Origin: DATBSL01 sp964561785
Lineage (GTDB): Bacteria; Acidobacteriota; Vicinamibacteria; Fen-336
Direction: 5' to 3'
NCBI GenBank assembly: GCA_964561785.1
Contig: CAZLRF010000009.1
Location: forward strand, 43,642-107,641
DNA length: 64,000 nt
Position 1 is the stretch's first letter. Each line of letters begins with the position of its first letter. The notes beneath the pieces were generated by a model. The model was not told where the DNA came from. It worked only from the letters and a program-made list of their open reading frames with translations, and searched no databases. Positions 1-8,432 of the stretch are shown here, in pieces. The translations under genes were made by a program, and so were the position numbers.

Positions 1-1
1 C

Positions 2-916
2 GGGGCCCCCTTCACGTTCGCGGCCCCCTCGGCGGGCCGGGAGTCGGCCCCGGGGCAGCTCACGGCACGCGCCCTCGCCGAGACGTACCGCGTGCGCTCG
101 ATCGGGCCCTCGACCCGCGTCTACGGCCTCCTCGGCTCGGACGTCCTGCGCAGCCTGTCCCCGGCCATCCAGAATCGCGCCTTCGCCGCGACGGGCACGG
201 ACGCGGTCTACGTTCCCCTGCAGGCGGAGTCGCTCGAGGCGTTCGACGAGGCCCTGCCCGCGCTCTCCCTCTCGGGCTTCAGCGTCACTCGCCCCTACAA
301 GACCCGGATCCTCGATCGCCTCGCCCGCGTCACGGACGACGCGGCGGAGGCGGGCTCGGCCAACACGGTCGTCGTGCAGGAGGGCCGGCTCGCCGGGCTC
401 AGCACCGACGGGGACGGCGTCCTCGTGCCCCTGCGGAAACGGATCGAGCCGGCGGGCCGCACCGTGGTCGTCCTCGGCGCGGGGGGAGCCGCGCGGGCGG
501 CGGCGTTCGCCCTCGCCCGGGCCGGGGCGCGCGTGAGCGTCCTCGCCCGCCGGGTCGAGCAGGCGCGGGAGGTCGCGGCGGGGGTCCGCGGCGAGGCGGG
601 GGCGCTCGACGCCCTGTCCCGCATCGGGTGGGACGTGCTCGTGAACGCGACGCCGGTCGGCTCCGGGGCACTCCCGGGCGCGTGCCCGGTGCCGCCGTCG
701 GCGATTCGGCCGGGCACCGTCGTCTTCGACATGGTGTACGAGCCGCGGGAGACGCCGCTGCTCCTCGCGGCCCGGGCCGCGGGCTGCGCGACGATCGACG
801 GCGTCGAGATGCTGGTGGCGCAGGCGGTGGGGCAGTTCGAGGCGTGGACCGGCCGGAGGGCGCCGGTCGAGGCCATGACCGAGGCGGCGACGGCCGCGCT
901 CGCGGAGGAGAGATGA
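2..916 (+). CDS. aroDE: Bifunctional 3-dehydroquinate dehydratase/shikimate dehydrogenase (C-terminal part, cut by the window edge)
   Basis: The open frame runs from the window edge. Its first 30 or so residues contain a TFA...SAPGQ segment, which is the C-terminal signature of type I dehydroquinase (AroD). It continues without a stop into a complete shikimate dehydrogenase (AroE), so this looks like an AroD-AroE fusion as in plants and some bacteria. AroE features seen: GLLG..VLRSLSP substrate loop, GFSVTRPYK with the catalytic lysine, STDGDG (usual NTDxxG, with Ser for Asn), the nucleotide-binding GAGGAARAA and VNATPVG. The fusion would convert 3-dehydroquinate to shikimate, steps 3 and 4 of the pathway. 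A separate AroE starting at the GTG at 92 is formally possible but would leave the AroD tail unexplained. The stop overlaps hisZ (ATGA). Confidence 0.9.
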   Translation, partial: GAPFTFAAPSAGRESAPGQLTARALAETYRVRSIGPSTRVYGLLGSDVLRSLSPAIQNRAFAATGTDAVYVPLQAESLEAFDEALPALSLSGFSVTRPYKTRILDRLARVTDDAAEAGSANTVVVQEGRLAGLSTDGDGVLVPLRKRIEPAGRTVVVLGAGGAARAAAFALARAGARVSVLARRVEQAREVAAGVRGEAGALDALSRIGWDVLVNATPVGSGALPGACPVPPSAIRPGTVVFDMVYEPRETPLLLAARAAGCATIDGVEMLVAQAVGQFEAWTGRRAPVEAMTEAATAALAEER

Positions 917-2028
917 ACGGGACGCACCGCCTGGCCCAGGTCCCCCCGGGGGTCCAGTGCTTCGTGGGCGCCGAGGCGCGGCGGCGCCGCCGGGTCGAGG
1001 AGACGGTCGTGTCGGTGTTCGAGGGCTGGGACTACGAGGAGATCATCCCGCCGCTGTTCGACTACGCGGACGTCTTCGCGAGCGAGGCCCTCGCGCCCCG
1101 GACCTACTCGTTCGTGGGCCGGGACGGGAGCGTGCTCGCCCTGCGGCCGGACTTCACGAGCCTCCTCGCCAAGATCGCGGCCGGCCGCCTGCGCGACCGG
1201 CCGGCCCCGATGCGCCTGTACTACTCGGGCGAGGTCGTGCGCTACGAGCCGGTGAAGGCCGGCCGCCAGAGCGAGCTGCACCAGATGGGGCTCGAGCACC
1301 TCGGGGGCGCGCCGCGGGCCGCCGACGCGGAGGTGCTGGCGATCGCCGCCGAGTGCCTCGAGCGCCTCGGCGCGCGCGGGTGGGTGCTCGCCCTCGGCCA
1401 CGTGGGCGTCTTCGGCGGCCTCGTGCGGGGCGCCGCCCTCGAGGGCGAGCGGCTCGAGGCGCTGCGCGACCGCATCGAGTCGAAGGACCCGGCCGGGGTG
1501 CGCGCGGTCCTCGAGGGGACCGGCCTCGGACCGCCCGTCGCGGTCGCGCTCGAGCGGCTCGGCGCGATGGCGGGCGGGACCGACGTCCTCGACGAGGCCG
1601 CGCGAGCGTTCGCGTTCTGCCCCCCGGCCGCGGCCGCCGTCGACGAGCTGCGGGACGTCGTCGAGGCCCTCGGCGCCGCCCATCTCGGCGAGCGCCTCGC
1701 GATCGATCTCGCGGAGGTGCGCGGCCTCGACTACTACACGGGCCTCGTCTTCCGCGTCTTCGCGCCCGACCTCGGCTTCGAGGTCGGGGGCGGGGGACGC
1801 TACGACGCGCTGCTCGCCCGCTTCGGGCGCCCGCTCGGCGCGGTGGGCTTCATGCTCGGCCTGGACCGGGTGGCCCTCCTCCTCGAGCGCCAGGGCGTCG
1901 CGTCCGAGGGGGCGAACGCGCCGGCGGAGACAATCGCGGGGACGGACCTCGGCGCCTCTCTCGCCGTGGCGCGCGCGAGGCGCGCGGCGGGTGTCCGCGT
2001 CCGCTTCGGGAACGGGGGACCGCGGTGA
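913..2028 (+). CDS. hisZ: ATP phosphoribosyltransferase regulatory subunit (HisZ)
   Basis: A 371-residue class II aminoacyl-tRNA-synthetase-like protein without an anticodon-binding domain. It has the HisRS-type motifs YYSGEVVRYE, QSELHQMGLEHLG, and RGLDYYTG..F with GGGGRYD and the terminal GFMLGLDR. HisZ partners the short form of HisG and confers histidine-regulated ATP phosphoribosyltransferase activity; the next gene is exactly such a short HisG, which supports HisZ over a true histidyl-tRNA synthetase. The ATG overlaps the aroDE stop (ATGA), and GGAGGAG at 904-910 is the ribosome site, so translation is probably coupled. Confidence 0.93.
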   Translation: MNGTHRLAQVPPGVQCFVGAEARRRRRVEETVVSVFEGWDYEEIIPPLFDYADVFASEALAPRTYSFVGRDGSVLALRPDFTSLLAKIAAGRLRDRPAPMRLYYSGEVVRYEPVKAGRQSELHQMGLEHLGGAPRAADAEVLAIAAECLERLGARGWVLALGHVGVFGGLVRGAALEGERLEALRDRIESKDPAGVRAVLEGTGLGPPVAVALERLGAMAGGTDVLDEAARAFAFCPPAAAAVDELRDVVEALGAAHLGERLAIDLAEVRGLDYYTGLVFRVFAPDLGFEVGGGGRYDALLARFGRPLGAVGFMLGLDRVALLLERQGVASEGANAPAETIAGTDLGASLAVARARRAAGVRVRFGNGGPR

Positions 2029-2642
2029 GCCTCACCGTCGCCCTCTCGAAGGGCAAGCTCCTCGCCGGCTCCGAGGCGCTCTTCCGCCGGGCCGGGCTCG
2101 CCTTCCCCGACCTCGACGGCCGCCGGCTCGTCGTGCCGGCGGGCGACCTGCGCTTCCTGTTCGTGAAGGACATGGACGTGCCCACCTACGTCGAGTACGG
2201 GGTCGCCGACTGCGGGATCGCCGGCCGCGACGTCCTGCTCGAGACGGGGGCCGACGTCCTCGAGCCGCTCGACCTCGGCTTCGGCCGCTGCCGGCTCGTG
2301 GTGGCGAGCCCGGCCGGCTCGGGCTTCGCCCCCGACCGGGCGTCGACCACCCGCGTCGCGAGCAAGTACGCGAGGGTGGCCGCCGACCACTTCCTCGGGC
2401 GGGGGCTGGCGGTCGAGGTGGTGCGCCTAGCGGGGTCGGTCGAGATCGCCCCCGGCCTCGGCCTCGCCGACTGCATCGTGGACGTGGTCGAGACCGGTCG
2501 CACGCTCGCCGAGAACGGCCTCGAGGTCGTCGAGACCGTGGCCGAGTCCTCAGCCCGTCTCGTCGTCAACCGCGCGAGCTTCCACGCCCGCCGCGCGGAC
2601 GTGCAGGGTCTCGTCGAGGCCCTGCGGAGGGCCTCGCGATGA
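2025..2642 (+). CDS. hisG: ATP phosphoribosyltransferase catalytic subunit, short form
   Basis: A 205-residue protein starting at a GTG that overlaps the hisZ stop (GTGA). It shows the HisG N-terminus (ALSKGKL), FVKDMDVPTYVEYGVADCGIAG and the PRPP-binding segment LADCIVDVVETGRTL. It catalyses the first step of histidine synthesis, joining ATP and PRPP. It lacks the C-terminal ACT-like regulatory domain of long HisG, so it should need HisZ, encoded immediately upstream. The 3' end overlaps hisD by ATGA. Confidence 0.95.
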   Translation: MSLTVALSKGKLLAGSEALFRRAGLAFPDLDGRRLVVPAGDLRFLFVKDMDVPTYVEYGVADCGIAGRDVLLETGADVLEPLDLGFGRCRLVVASPAGSGFAPDRASTTRVASKYARVAADHFLGRGLAVEVVRLAGSVEIAPGLGLADCIVDVVETGRTLAENGLEVVETVAESSARLVVNRASFHARRADVQGLVEALRRASR

Positions 2643-3931
2643 GAACGCTGTCCTACGGCACCGACGCCTGGAGGCGCTGGCTCGCCCGACTGCCCCGCTC
2701 GAGCGCGCCCCGCGGCGAGGCGCTGCGCGCGGCGGAGGGGATCCTGCGCTCCGTCCGCCGGGACGGCGACGCCGCCCTCGTGCGCCTGACCGCGCGCTTC
2801 GACGGCGTGCGCCTGTCCGCCCGCGAGCTGCGCGTGCCGCCCGCCGAGGTGCGCTCGCTCGCCGCGCGGGCCGACCCCCGCGTCGTCCGGGCGCTGCGCG
2901 CGATGGCCCGCCGGATCGAGGCCTTCCACCGCCGCCAGCTCGACCCCGGCTTCCGCCTCCGTCTCCCCGACGGGTCCGTGCTCGAGGAGCTCGCGCGGCC
3001 GCTCGCCTCGGCCGGCCTCTACGTCCCCGGCGGCGCCGGGGCGTACCCCTCCTCCGTCCTCATGAACGCGATCCCCGCGCGCGTGGCGGGCGTGCCCCGG
3101 GTCGTCGTCGCGACGCCTCCCCGCACGCTCGAGGAGAACCCGGCGGTCGCGGCCGCGATCCTCGTGGCCGGCGTCGAGCGCGACGTCTTCCGCCTCGGCG
3201 GCGCGCAGGCGGTGGCCGCGCTCGCGTACGGCACGCGGACGGTGCCGGCCGTCGACGTGATCGTCGGCCCCGGCAACGCCTACGTGGCGGCGGCCAAGCG
3301 GCTCGTGCGCGGGCAGGTCGCGATCGACAGCGAGGCGGGGCCGAGCGAGGTGGCGATCCTGGCCGACGACACCGCCGACCCCGGCTGGGTGGCGGCGGAC
3401 CTCCTCGCCCAGGCCGAGCACGGCAGCGGCGACGAGACGGTGGTGCTCGTCACCCCGTCGCGCGACCTCGCGACGGAAGCCACGCGGCTCGTGGCCCTCG
3501 GCCTGCCGTCCGTGGCGAACGCGGCCCGGGCGCGCCGGGCGCTCGCCCGCAACGGCGCGGCCGTCCTGGTGAGCGATCTCGAGGAGGGGCTGGCCGCCGT
3601 CAACGCCCTCGCCCCCGAGCACGTCGAGGTGATCACCCGGGGGGCCGCGCGACTGGCCCGACGCGTCGTGGGGGGCGCCGTCTTCGTCGGCCCCCACGCG
3701 CCCGTGGCGGTGGGCGACTACGGCGTCGGTCCCAACCACGTGCTGCCGACCGGGGGCGCGGCGCGCTTCGCCTCGCCGCTCTCCGTCCGCGACTTCCAGC
3801 GTCGGCAGAGCCTCGTGACCCTGACCCGCCGCGGCCTCGCCCGGGTGGCCGAGGACGCGGTCCGCGTGGCGATGGCCGAGGGCTTCCGCGGCCACGCGCA
3901 GAGCGTGCTCACGCGCTTCGAGGGGGAGTGA
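2639..3931 (+). CDS. hisD: Histidinol dehydrogenase
   Basis: A 430-residue zinc-dependent NAD enzyme that oxidises histidinol to histidine in two steps. Family landmarks present: YVPGGAGAYPSSVLMNAIPA, GPGNAYVAAAKRLV, DSEAGPSEV, QAEHG (zinc and substrate ligands) and the C-terminal SVRDFQRRQS. The ATG start overlaps the hisG stop and the length is typical of the family. It is part of the continuous his gene run; no regulatory gap is seen on either side. Confidence 0.97.
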   Translation: MRTLSYGTDAWRRWLARLPRSSAPRGEALRAAEGILRSVRRDGDAALVRLTARFDGVRLSARELRVPPAEVRSLAARADPRVVRALRAMARRIEAFHRRQLDPGFRLRLPDGSVLEELARPLASAGLYVPGGAGAYPSSVLMNAIPARVAGVPRVVVATPPRTLEENPAVAAAILVAGVERDVFRLGGAQAVAALAYGTRTVPAVDVIVGPGNAYVAAAKRLVRGQVAIDSEAGPSEVAILADDTADPGWVAADLLAQAEHGSGDETVVLVTPSRDLATEATRLVALGLPSVANAARARRALARNGAAVLVSDLEEGLAAVNALAPEHVEVITRGAARLARRVVGGAVFVGPHAPVAVGDYGVGPNHVLPTGGAARFASPLSVRDFQRRQSLVTLTRRGLARVAEDAVRVAMAEGFRGHAQSVLTRFEGE

Positions 3932-5049
3932 TGGACCCGCTGCGCCACGTGAAGCCGGCGGTGCGGGCCCAGAAGGCCTACACCCTCGCCCTGCGCGAGG
4001 CCCCGGTCAAGCTCAACCAGAACGAGAACCCGTGGGACCTCCCGGAGGCCTTCAAGCGGCGAGTCCTCGAGAGAGCGCTCCTGCGGCCGTGGTCCCGCTA
4101 CCCCGACTTCGACCCGAGGGAGCTCCTCGCGGCGCTCGCCGGTTTCTCGGGCTGGAGGGCGGACGGGATCCTCGCCGGCAACGGCTCGAACGAGCTCATC
4201 GAGGCGCTGCTCCTCGTGACCGTCTCTCCCGGCACGAGGGTCGTCATCCCGCAGCCGACCTTCACCCTGTACTCCTCGATGACGACGATCCTCGGCGGCG
4301 AGCCGGCCTTCGTGCCGCTGCGGCGAGAGCCTCCCGACGGCGGGTTCGCCTACGACGTCGGGGAGCTCCTCGCCGCGCGCGAGGCGAGCCGCGCGTCGGT
4401 CACCATCGTCTGCTCGCCCAACAACCCCACCGGCACGAGCCTCCCCCTCGCCGACGTCGAGCGGCTGTGCGCCGCGAACGACTCGCTGGTGGTCGTCGAC
4501 GAGGCCTACCACGAGTTCTGCGGGCGATCCGCGGTCCCCCTCCTGGAGCGACACCCGAACCTCGTCGTCCTGCGCACCTTCTCGAAGGCGATGGCGCTCG
4601 CCGGGCTCCGGGTCGGATACCTGCTCGCCTCGCCCGACCTCGTGCGCGAGGTGAACAAGGCGCGCCTGCCCTACAACGTCAACTTCTTCTCGCAGGCCGC
4701 GGCCATCGCGGCGATCGAGGAGTACGAGGCGGTGCTCGCGCCGACCGTGCGCGCCCTGGCGGCGGAGCGGGAGCGGCTCCTGTCCCGGCTCGCCGACGTG
4801 CCGGGGGTCCGGGCCCACGCCTCGGACGCGAACTTCTTCCTGCTCGAGCTGACGGGCGCCGACCCCGGGGCCGTCTTCGCCTCGCTCCTGCGCCGGGGCG
4901 TGCTCGTGCGCGACGTGACGTCGTACCCGATGCTCTCCTCGTTCCTGCGCGTGAGCGTGGGGTCCGCGGAGGAGAACGACGCCTTCCTGCGCGCCCTGGG
5001 GACGGCTCTCACGGAGGCCGGCATGGATCTCACGACGGGGAGGGCCTGA
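3931..5049 (+). CDS. hisC: Histidinol-phosphate aminotransferase
   Basis: A class I/II PLP aminotransferase of 372 residues that converts imidazole acetol phosphate to histidinol phosphate with glutamate. Seen: GNGSNELIEALL, PTFTLYSSM, CSPNNPTGTSL, VVDEAYHEF and the PLP-lysine motif RTFSKAMALAGLRVGYL. I chose the ATG at 3931, which has AGGGGG about 4 bases upstream; a GTG at 3928 would overlap hisD by GTGA and adds one residue. Some HisC enzymes also act on phenylpyruvate or prephenate, relevant because no separate aromatic aminotransferase is seen in the window. Confidence 0.95.
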   Translation: MDPLRHVKPAVRAQKAYTLALREAPVKLNQNENPWDLPEAFKRRVLERALLRPWSRYPDFDPRELLAALAGFSGWRADGILAGNGSNELIEALLLVTVSPGTRVVIPQPTFTLYSSMTTILGGEPAFVPLRREPPDGGFAYDVGELLAAREASRASVTIVCSPNNPTGTSLPLADVERLCAANDSLVVVDEAYHEFCGRSAVPLLERHPNLVVLRTFSKAMALAGLRVGYLLASPDLVREVNKARLPYNVNFFSQAAAIAAIEEYEAVLAPTVRALAAERERLLSRLADVPGVRAHASDANFFLLELTGADPGAVFASLLRRGVLVRDVTSYPMLSSFLRVSVGSAEENDAFLRALGTALTEAGMDLTTGRA

Positions 5050-5669
5050 TGGCGACGAAGCGCCGGACGGAGCGCACGCAGCGGCCGAGGCGGGCCCGGA
5101 TCGAGCGAAGGACGCGCGAGACCGACATCGTCCTGTCGCTCGACCTCGACGGCGCAGGACGGGCACGGGCGAGGACCGGGGTCGGCTTCCTCGACCACAT
5201 GCTCGGCGCCCTCGCCACCCACGCGCGGCTCGACCTCGACGTGCGCTGCAAGGGCGACCTCCACGTGGACGCCCACCACTCGGTCGAGGACGTGGGCATC
5301 GCGCTCGGCCAGGCGCTCCGGGAGGCGCTCGGGGACAAGCGCGGGATCGTCCGCTTCGGCCACGCCTACGTGCCGCTCGACGAGGCGCTGTGCCGGGCGG
5401 TCGTCGACCTCTCCGGCCGGCCGTGGCTCCACTTCGGCGCGCAGTTCCGGGCGCAGAGGATCGGGGACATGCCGACCGAGCTGTTCGAGGACTTCTTCTG
5501 GGCGCTCGTCGACCACGGGCGCTTCAACCTGCACCTCGACGTCGTGCGGGGGCGCAACTCGCACCACGTCGCGGAGGCGCTCTTCAAGGCGACGGCGCGG
5601 GCGCTCCGCCTGGCCGTCTCGCGCGACCCCCGGGTCGCGGGCGTCCCGTCCACCAAGGGGAGCCTGTAG
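5049..5669 (+). CDS. hisB: Imidazoleglycerol-phosphate dehydratase
   Basis: A 206-residue monofunctional IGP dehydratase. It has the two metal-binding His clusters (GFLDHMLGALATHARLD with DAHHSVEDVGI, and RNSHHVAEALFKATARAL) and the terminal STKGSL. The N-terminus has about 18 extra basic residues before the usual start of the domain. There is no fused histidinol-phosphatase domain as in enterobacterial HisB, and no HisN or HisJ is seen in the window, so that phosphatase must be encoded elsewhere. The start overlaps the hisC stop (TGATG). Confidence 0.96.
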   Translation: MATKRRTERTQRPRRARIERRTRETDIVLSLDLDGAGRARARTGVGFLDHMLGALATHARLDLDVRCKGDLHVDAHHSVEDVGIALGQALREALGDKRGIVRFGHAYVPLDEALCRAVVDLSGRPWLHFGAQFRAQRIGDMPTELFEDFFWALVDHGRFNLHLDVVRGRNSHHVAEALFKATARALRLAVSRDPRVAGVPSTKGSL

Positions 5670-5672
5670 CGC

Positions 5673-6296
5673 ATGATCGCGATCGCCGACTACGGCATCG
5701 GCAACCTCGGCAGCGTCACCAAGGCCTTCCGCCGCGCGGGGGCGGAGGTCGCGCTCGTGGGCGACGTCGACCGGCTGCGCCTCGCGGACGCGCTCGTCCT
5801 GCCCGGGGACGGCGCGTTCGCGGCCACGATGGGCGAGATCGAGGCGCGCGGGCTCGTCCCCGTGCTGCGGGAGGCGGCCGCGGCGGGGAAGCCTCTCCTC
5901 GGCATCTGCATCGGGATGCAGGTTCTCTTCGAGGAGAGCGAGGAGCACGGCCGCCACCGGGGGCTCGGCCTGCTGCCCGGCCGCGTCGTGCGCTTCGACG
6001 GCGAGCTTCCGGTGCCCCACATGGGGTGGAACCGGCTGCGGGCGCGGCGGGCGCACCCGATCCTCGACCCGGTGCCGGACGGCGCCCACGTCTACTTCGT
6101 CCACTCCTACTGGTGCGACGCCGCGGACGACGTGGTGGTCGCGACGTCGGACTACGGCCGCGACTTTCCGGCCGTGGTCGCACGCGGCAGCGTCCTCGGC
6201 CTGCAGTTCCACCCCGAGAAGAGCCAGGACGTGGGGCAGCGCATGGTGGAGGCCTTCGTGCAGATCGTGAGGGCGGCGAGGAGGACGGCGGCATGA
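5673..6296 (+). CDS. hisH: Imidazole glycerol phosphate synthase, glutaminase subunit
   Basis: A 207-residue class I glutamine amidotransferase that feeds ammonia to HisF. The nucleophile lies in GICIGMQ (Cys79) and the His-Glu pair in FHPEKSQ (His180, Glu182). DYGIGNLGSV at the N-terminus is typical. It begins 3 bases after hisB and ends in an ATGA overlap with hisA. HisH acts as a heterodimer with HisF, encoded two genes on. Confidence 0.96.
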   Translation: MIAIADYGIGNLGSVTKAFRRAGAEVALVGDVDRLRLADALVLPGDGAFAATMGEIEARGLVPVLREAAAAGKPLLGICIGMQVLFEESEEHGRHRGLGLLPGRVVRFDGELPVPHMGWNRLRARRAHPILDPVPDGAHVYFVHSYWCDAADDVVVATSDYGRDFPAVVARGSVLGLQFHPEKSQDVGQRMVEAFVQIVRAARRTAA

Positions 6297-7030
6297 TCGT
6301 GGTTCCCGCGATCGACATCCGGAAGGGCCGGGTCGTACGCCTGCGCCAGGGCCGGGCCGAGGAGGAGACGGTGTACGGCTCGCACCCGGCGGAGGCCGCG
6401 CGCCGCTGGGAGGCCGAGGGGGCCGCGCGCCTCCACGTCGTCGACCTCGACGCGGCCATCGAGGGGATGAGCCAGACCGACGCGATCGCGGCGGTGGTGC
6501 AGGCGGTGCGCATCCCGGTCGAGGTGGGCGGCGGGGTGAGGAGGCTGGCCGACGCCCGGCAGCTCAGGGACCTCGGCGTCGAGCGCGTGATCTTCGGGAC
6601 GGCCGCGGTGTCCCGCCCGGAGGAGGTGCAGGCCGCGGTCTCGCACTTCCCGGAGGCGGTGGCGGTGGCCATCGACGCCCGCGACGGCCGGGTGGCGGTG
6701 GCGGGCTGGAACGAGACGACGGACGTCGACGCGCTCGAGCTCGCCGCCACCGTCGAGAGCTGGGGCGTGGTGCGGGTCCAGTTCACCGACATCCGGCGCG
6801 ACGGCACCCTCGTCGGGCCGAACCTCGAGGCGATCGAGGCGCTCGGCCGCAGGACCGGCCTTCGGGTCACCGCCGCCGGCGGCGTCTCGGACGTGCGGGA
6901 CCTCGTCCGCCTCGCCGAGCTCGAGCCGTTCGGGGTCGACGAGGCAATCGTGGGCAAGGCCCTCTACGAGGGGCGGGTGACGCTCGCCGGGGCGCGGCGG
7001 GCCCTCGCCGAGGGGGAGGCGACGCGCTGA
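6293..7030 (+). CDS. hisA: ProFAR isomerase (HisA)
   Basis: A 245-residue beta/alpha barrel isomerase. Catalytic Asp8 sits in PAIDIRKGRVVRL and the second acid in FTDIRRDGT; the phosphate-binding segments are EVGGGVR and TAAGGVSD. It performs the Amadori rearrangement of ProFAR to PRFAR. The complete his pathway, with hisA separate from trpF, argues that HisA is dedicated to histidine rather than the dual PriA enzyme of actinobacteria. It overlaps hisH (ATGA) and hisF (TGATG). Confidence 0.95.
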   Translation: MIVVPAIDIRKGRVVRLRQGRAEEETVYGSHPAEAARRWEAEGAARLHVVDLDAAIEGMSQTDAIAAVVQAVRIPVEVGGGVRRLADARQLRDLGVERVIFGTAAVSRPEEVQAAVSHFPEAVAVAIDARDGRVAVAGWNETTDVDALELAATVESWGVVRVQFTDIRRDGTLVGPNLEAIEALGRRTGLRVTAAGGVSDVRDLVRLAELEPFGVDEAIVGKALYEGRVTLAGARRALAEGEATR

Positions 7031-7821
7031 TGCTCGCGAAGCGGCTCATTCCCTGCCTCGACGTCGACCGCGGCCGCGTGGTGAAGGGCGTGCGCTTCGT
7101 GTCCCTGCGCGACGCGGGCGACCCCGTGGAGGCGGCGGTGCGCTACGACCTCGAGGGCGCGGACGAGCTGGTCTTCCTCGACATCACCGCCTCCTCCGAC
7201 GCGCGGCCGATCGTGCTCGACATGGTGCGCCGCGTGGCGGACGCGGTCTACCTGCCGTTCACCGTGGGCGGAGGCGTGCGCGCGGTGGAGGACGCCGAGG
7301 CGCTGCTGCGGGCCGGCGCGGACAAGGTGGCGGTCAACACCGCGGCGGTCGACGAGCCGGCGCGGCTCGAGGATCTCTCGCGCCGCTTCGGGTCGCAGGC
7401 GGTCGTCCTCGCGATCGACGCGCGCTCGACCGGGCGCGGCGGGTGGGAGGTGTTCGTGCACGGCGGACGCACGCCCACCGGCCGGGACGCCGTCGAGTGG
7501 GCGCGGGAGGGGACGGCGCGGGGCGCGGGCGAGATCCTGCTCACCAGCATGGACCGGGACGGGACGAAGGACGGCTTCGACGTGGCGCTCGTCCGGGCAG
7601 TGGCCGACGCCGTGCGTGTGCCGGTCGTGGCCTCGGGCGGCTGCGGCAGCGTCGCCCACATGGCCGAGGCCTTCACGCAGGGGCGGGCGAGCGCGGCGCT
7701 CGCCGCCTCCGTCTTCCACTTCGGCGAGATCCGGATCCCCGAGGCGAAGAGGGAGCTGCTCGCCCTCGGCGTGCCGGTGCGGCCCCCGGCGGAGCCGCCA
7801 GCGGCGGCGGGAGGCCGGTGA
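7030..7821 (+). CDS. hisF: Imidazole glycerol phosphate synthase, cyclase subunit
   Basis: A 263-residue barrel enzyme. Asp11 is in IPCLDVDRGRVVKG and the second catalytic Asp in LLTSMDRDGTKDGFD; the phosphate-binding motifs are TVGGGVR and ASGGCGS. It uses ammonia from HisH to make imidazole glycerol phosphate and AICAR. It overlaps hisA upstream and hisIE downstream by single-base TGATG junctions, consistent with tightly coupled expression. Confidence 0.96.
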   Translation: MLAKRLIPCLDVDRGRVVKGVRFVSLRDAGDPVEAAVRYDLEGADELVFLDITASSDARPIVLDMVRRVADAVYLPFTVGGGVRAVEDAEALLRAGADKVAVNTAAVDEPARLEDLSRRFGSQAVVLAIDARSTGRGGWEVFVHGGRTPTGRDAVEWAREGTARGAGEILLTSMDRDGTKDGFDVALVRAVADAVRVPVVASGGCGSVAHMAEAFTQGRASAALAASVFHFGEIRIPEAKRELLALGVPVRPPAEPPAAAGGR

Positions 7822-8432
7822 TGGCGGTGGCGATCCCGGACGGGCTGGCGTTCGACGCGAACGGTCTCCTGCCCGTGGTCGTGCAGGACCGCGCGAGCGG
7901 GGACGTCCTGATGGTCGCGTGGGCGAACGCGGAGGCGCTCGCGCGCACGGCCGAGACCGGCGTCGCCCACTTCTGGAGCCGCCGGCGGGCCGCCCTGTGG
8001 AGGAAGGGCGAGACGTCCGGGCACGAGCTTCGGGTGGTGGGGGCTCGGGCCGACTGCGACCGCGACACGCTGCTCTTCGTGGTCGAGCCGGCGGGTCCGG
8101 CCTGCCACACCGGGGCCCGGACCTGCTTCGGCGACGGCTCCCCCACGGCGGCCGGGATGCTCGAGGAGCTCGCCCGGGTCGTGGCCGAGCGCGCCCAGGC
8201 GCCCGCGGAGCAGTCTTACACGGCGCGCCTCCTCGCGAAGGGCCCCGACCAGGTGCTCAAGAAGATCGGCGAGGAGGCGACCGAGGTCGTCCTCGCCGCC
8301 CGCGTGCAGAGCGACGAGCGGCTGGCCGAGGAGGCGGCCGACCTCCTCTACCACCTCCTGGTGGCGCTGCACCAGCGGGGCCTGCCCCTCGCGCGGGTCA
8401 TGGACGAGCTGAGGAAGAGGAGGACGAAGTGA
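7821..8432 (+). CDS. hisIE: Bifunctional phosphoribosyl-AMP cyclohydrolase/phosphoribosyl-ATP pyrophosphatase
   Basis: A 203-residue fusion. Residues about 1-110 are the zinc-dependent cyclohydrolase (HisI: HFWSRRRAALWRKGETSGH, ADCDRDTLLF, CHTGARTCF). Residues about 118-203 are the pyrophosphohydrolase (HisE: SYTARLLAKGPDQVLKKIGEEATEV, EEAADLLYHLLV). Together they carry out steps 2 and 3 of histidine synthesis. This is the last his gene; it overlaps trpE by GTGA, so the his and trp runs are joined without a promoter gap. Confidence 0.95.
   Translation: MAVAIPDGLAFDANGLLPVVVQDRASGDVLMVAWANAEALARTAETGVAHFWSRRRAALWRKGETSGHELRVVGARADCDRDTLLFVVEPAGPACHTGARTCFGDGSPTAAGMLEELARVVAERAQAPAEQSYTARLLAKGPDQVLKKIGEEATEVVLAARVQSDERLAEEAADLLYHLLVALHQRGLPLARVMDELRKRRTK

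Noticed and set aside
913..2028. Histidyl-tRNA synthetase
   Set aside because: The protein is too short, lacks the anticodon-binding domain and sits before a short HisG, as expected for HisZ.
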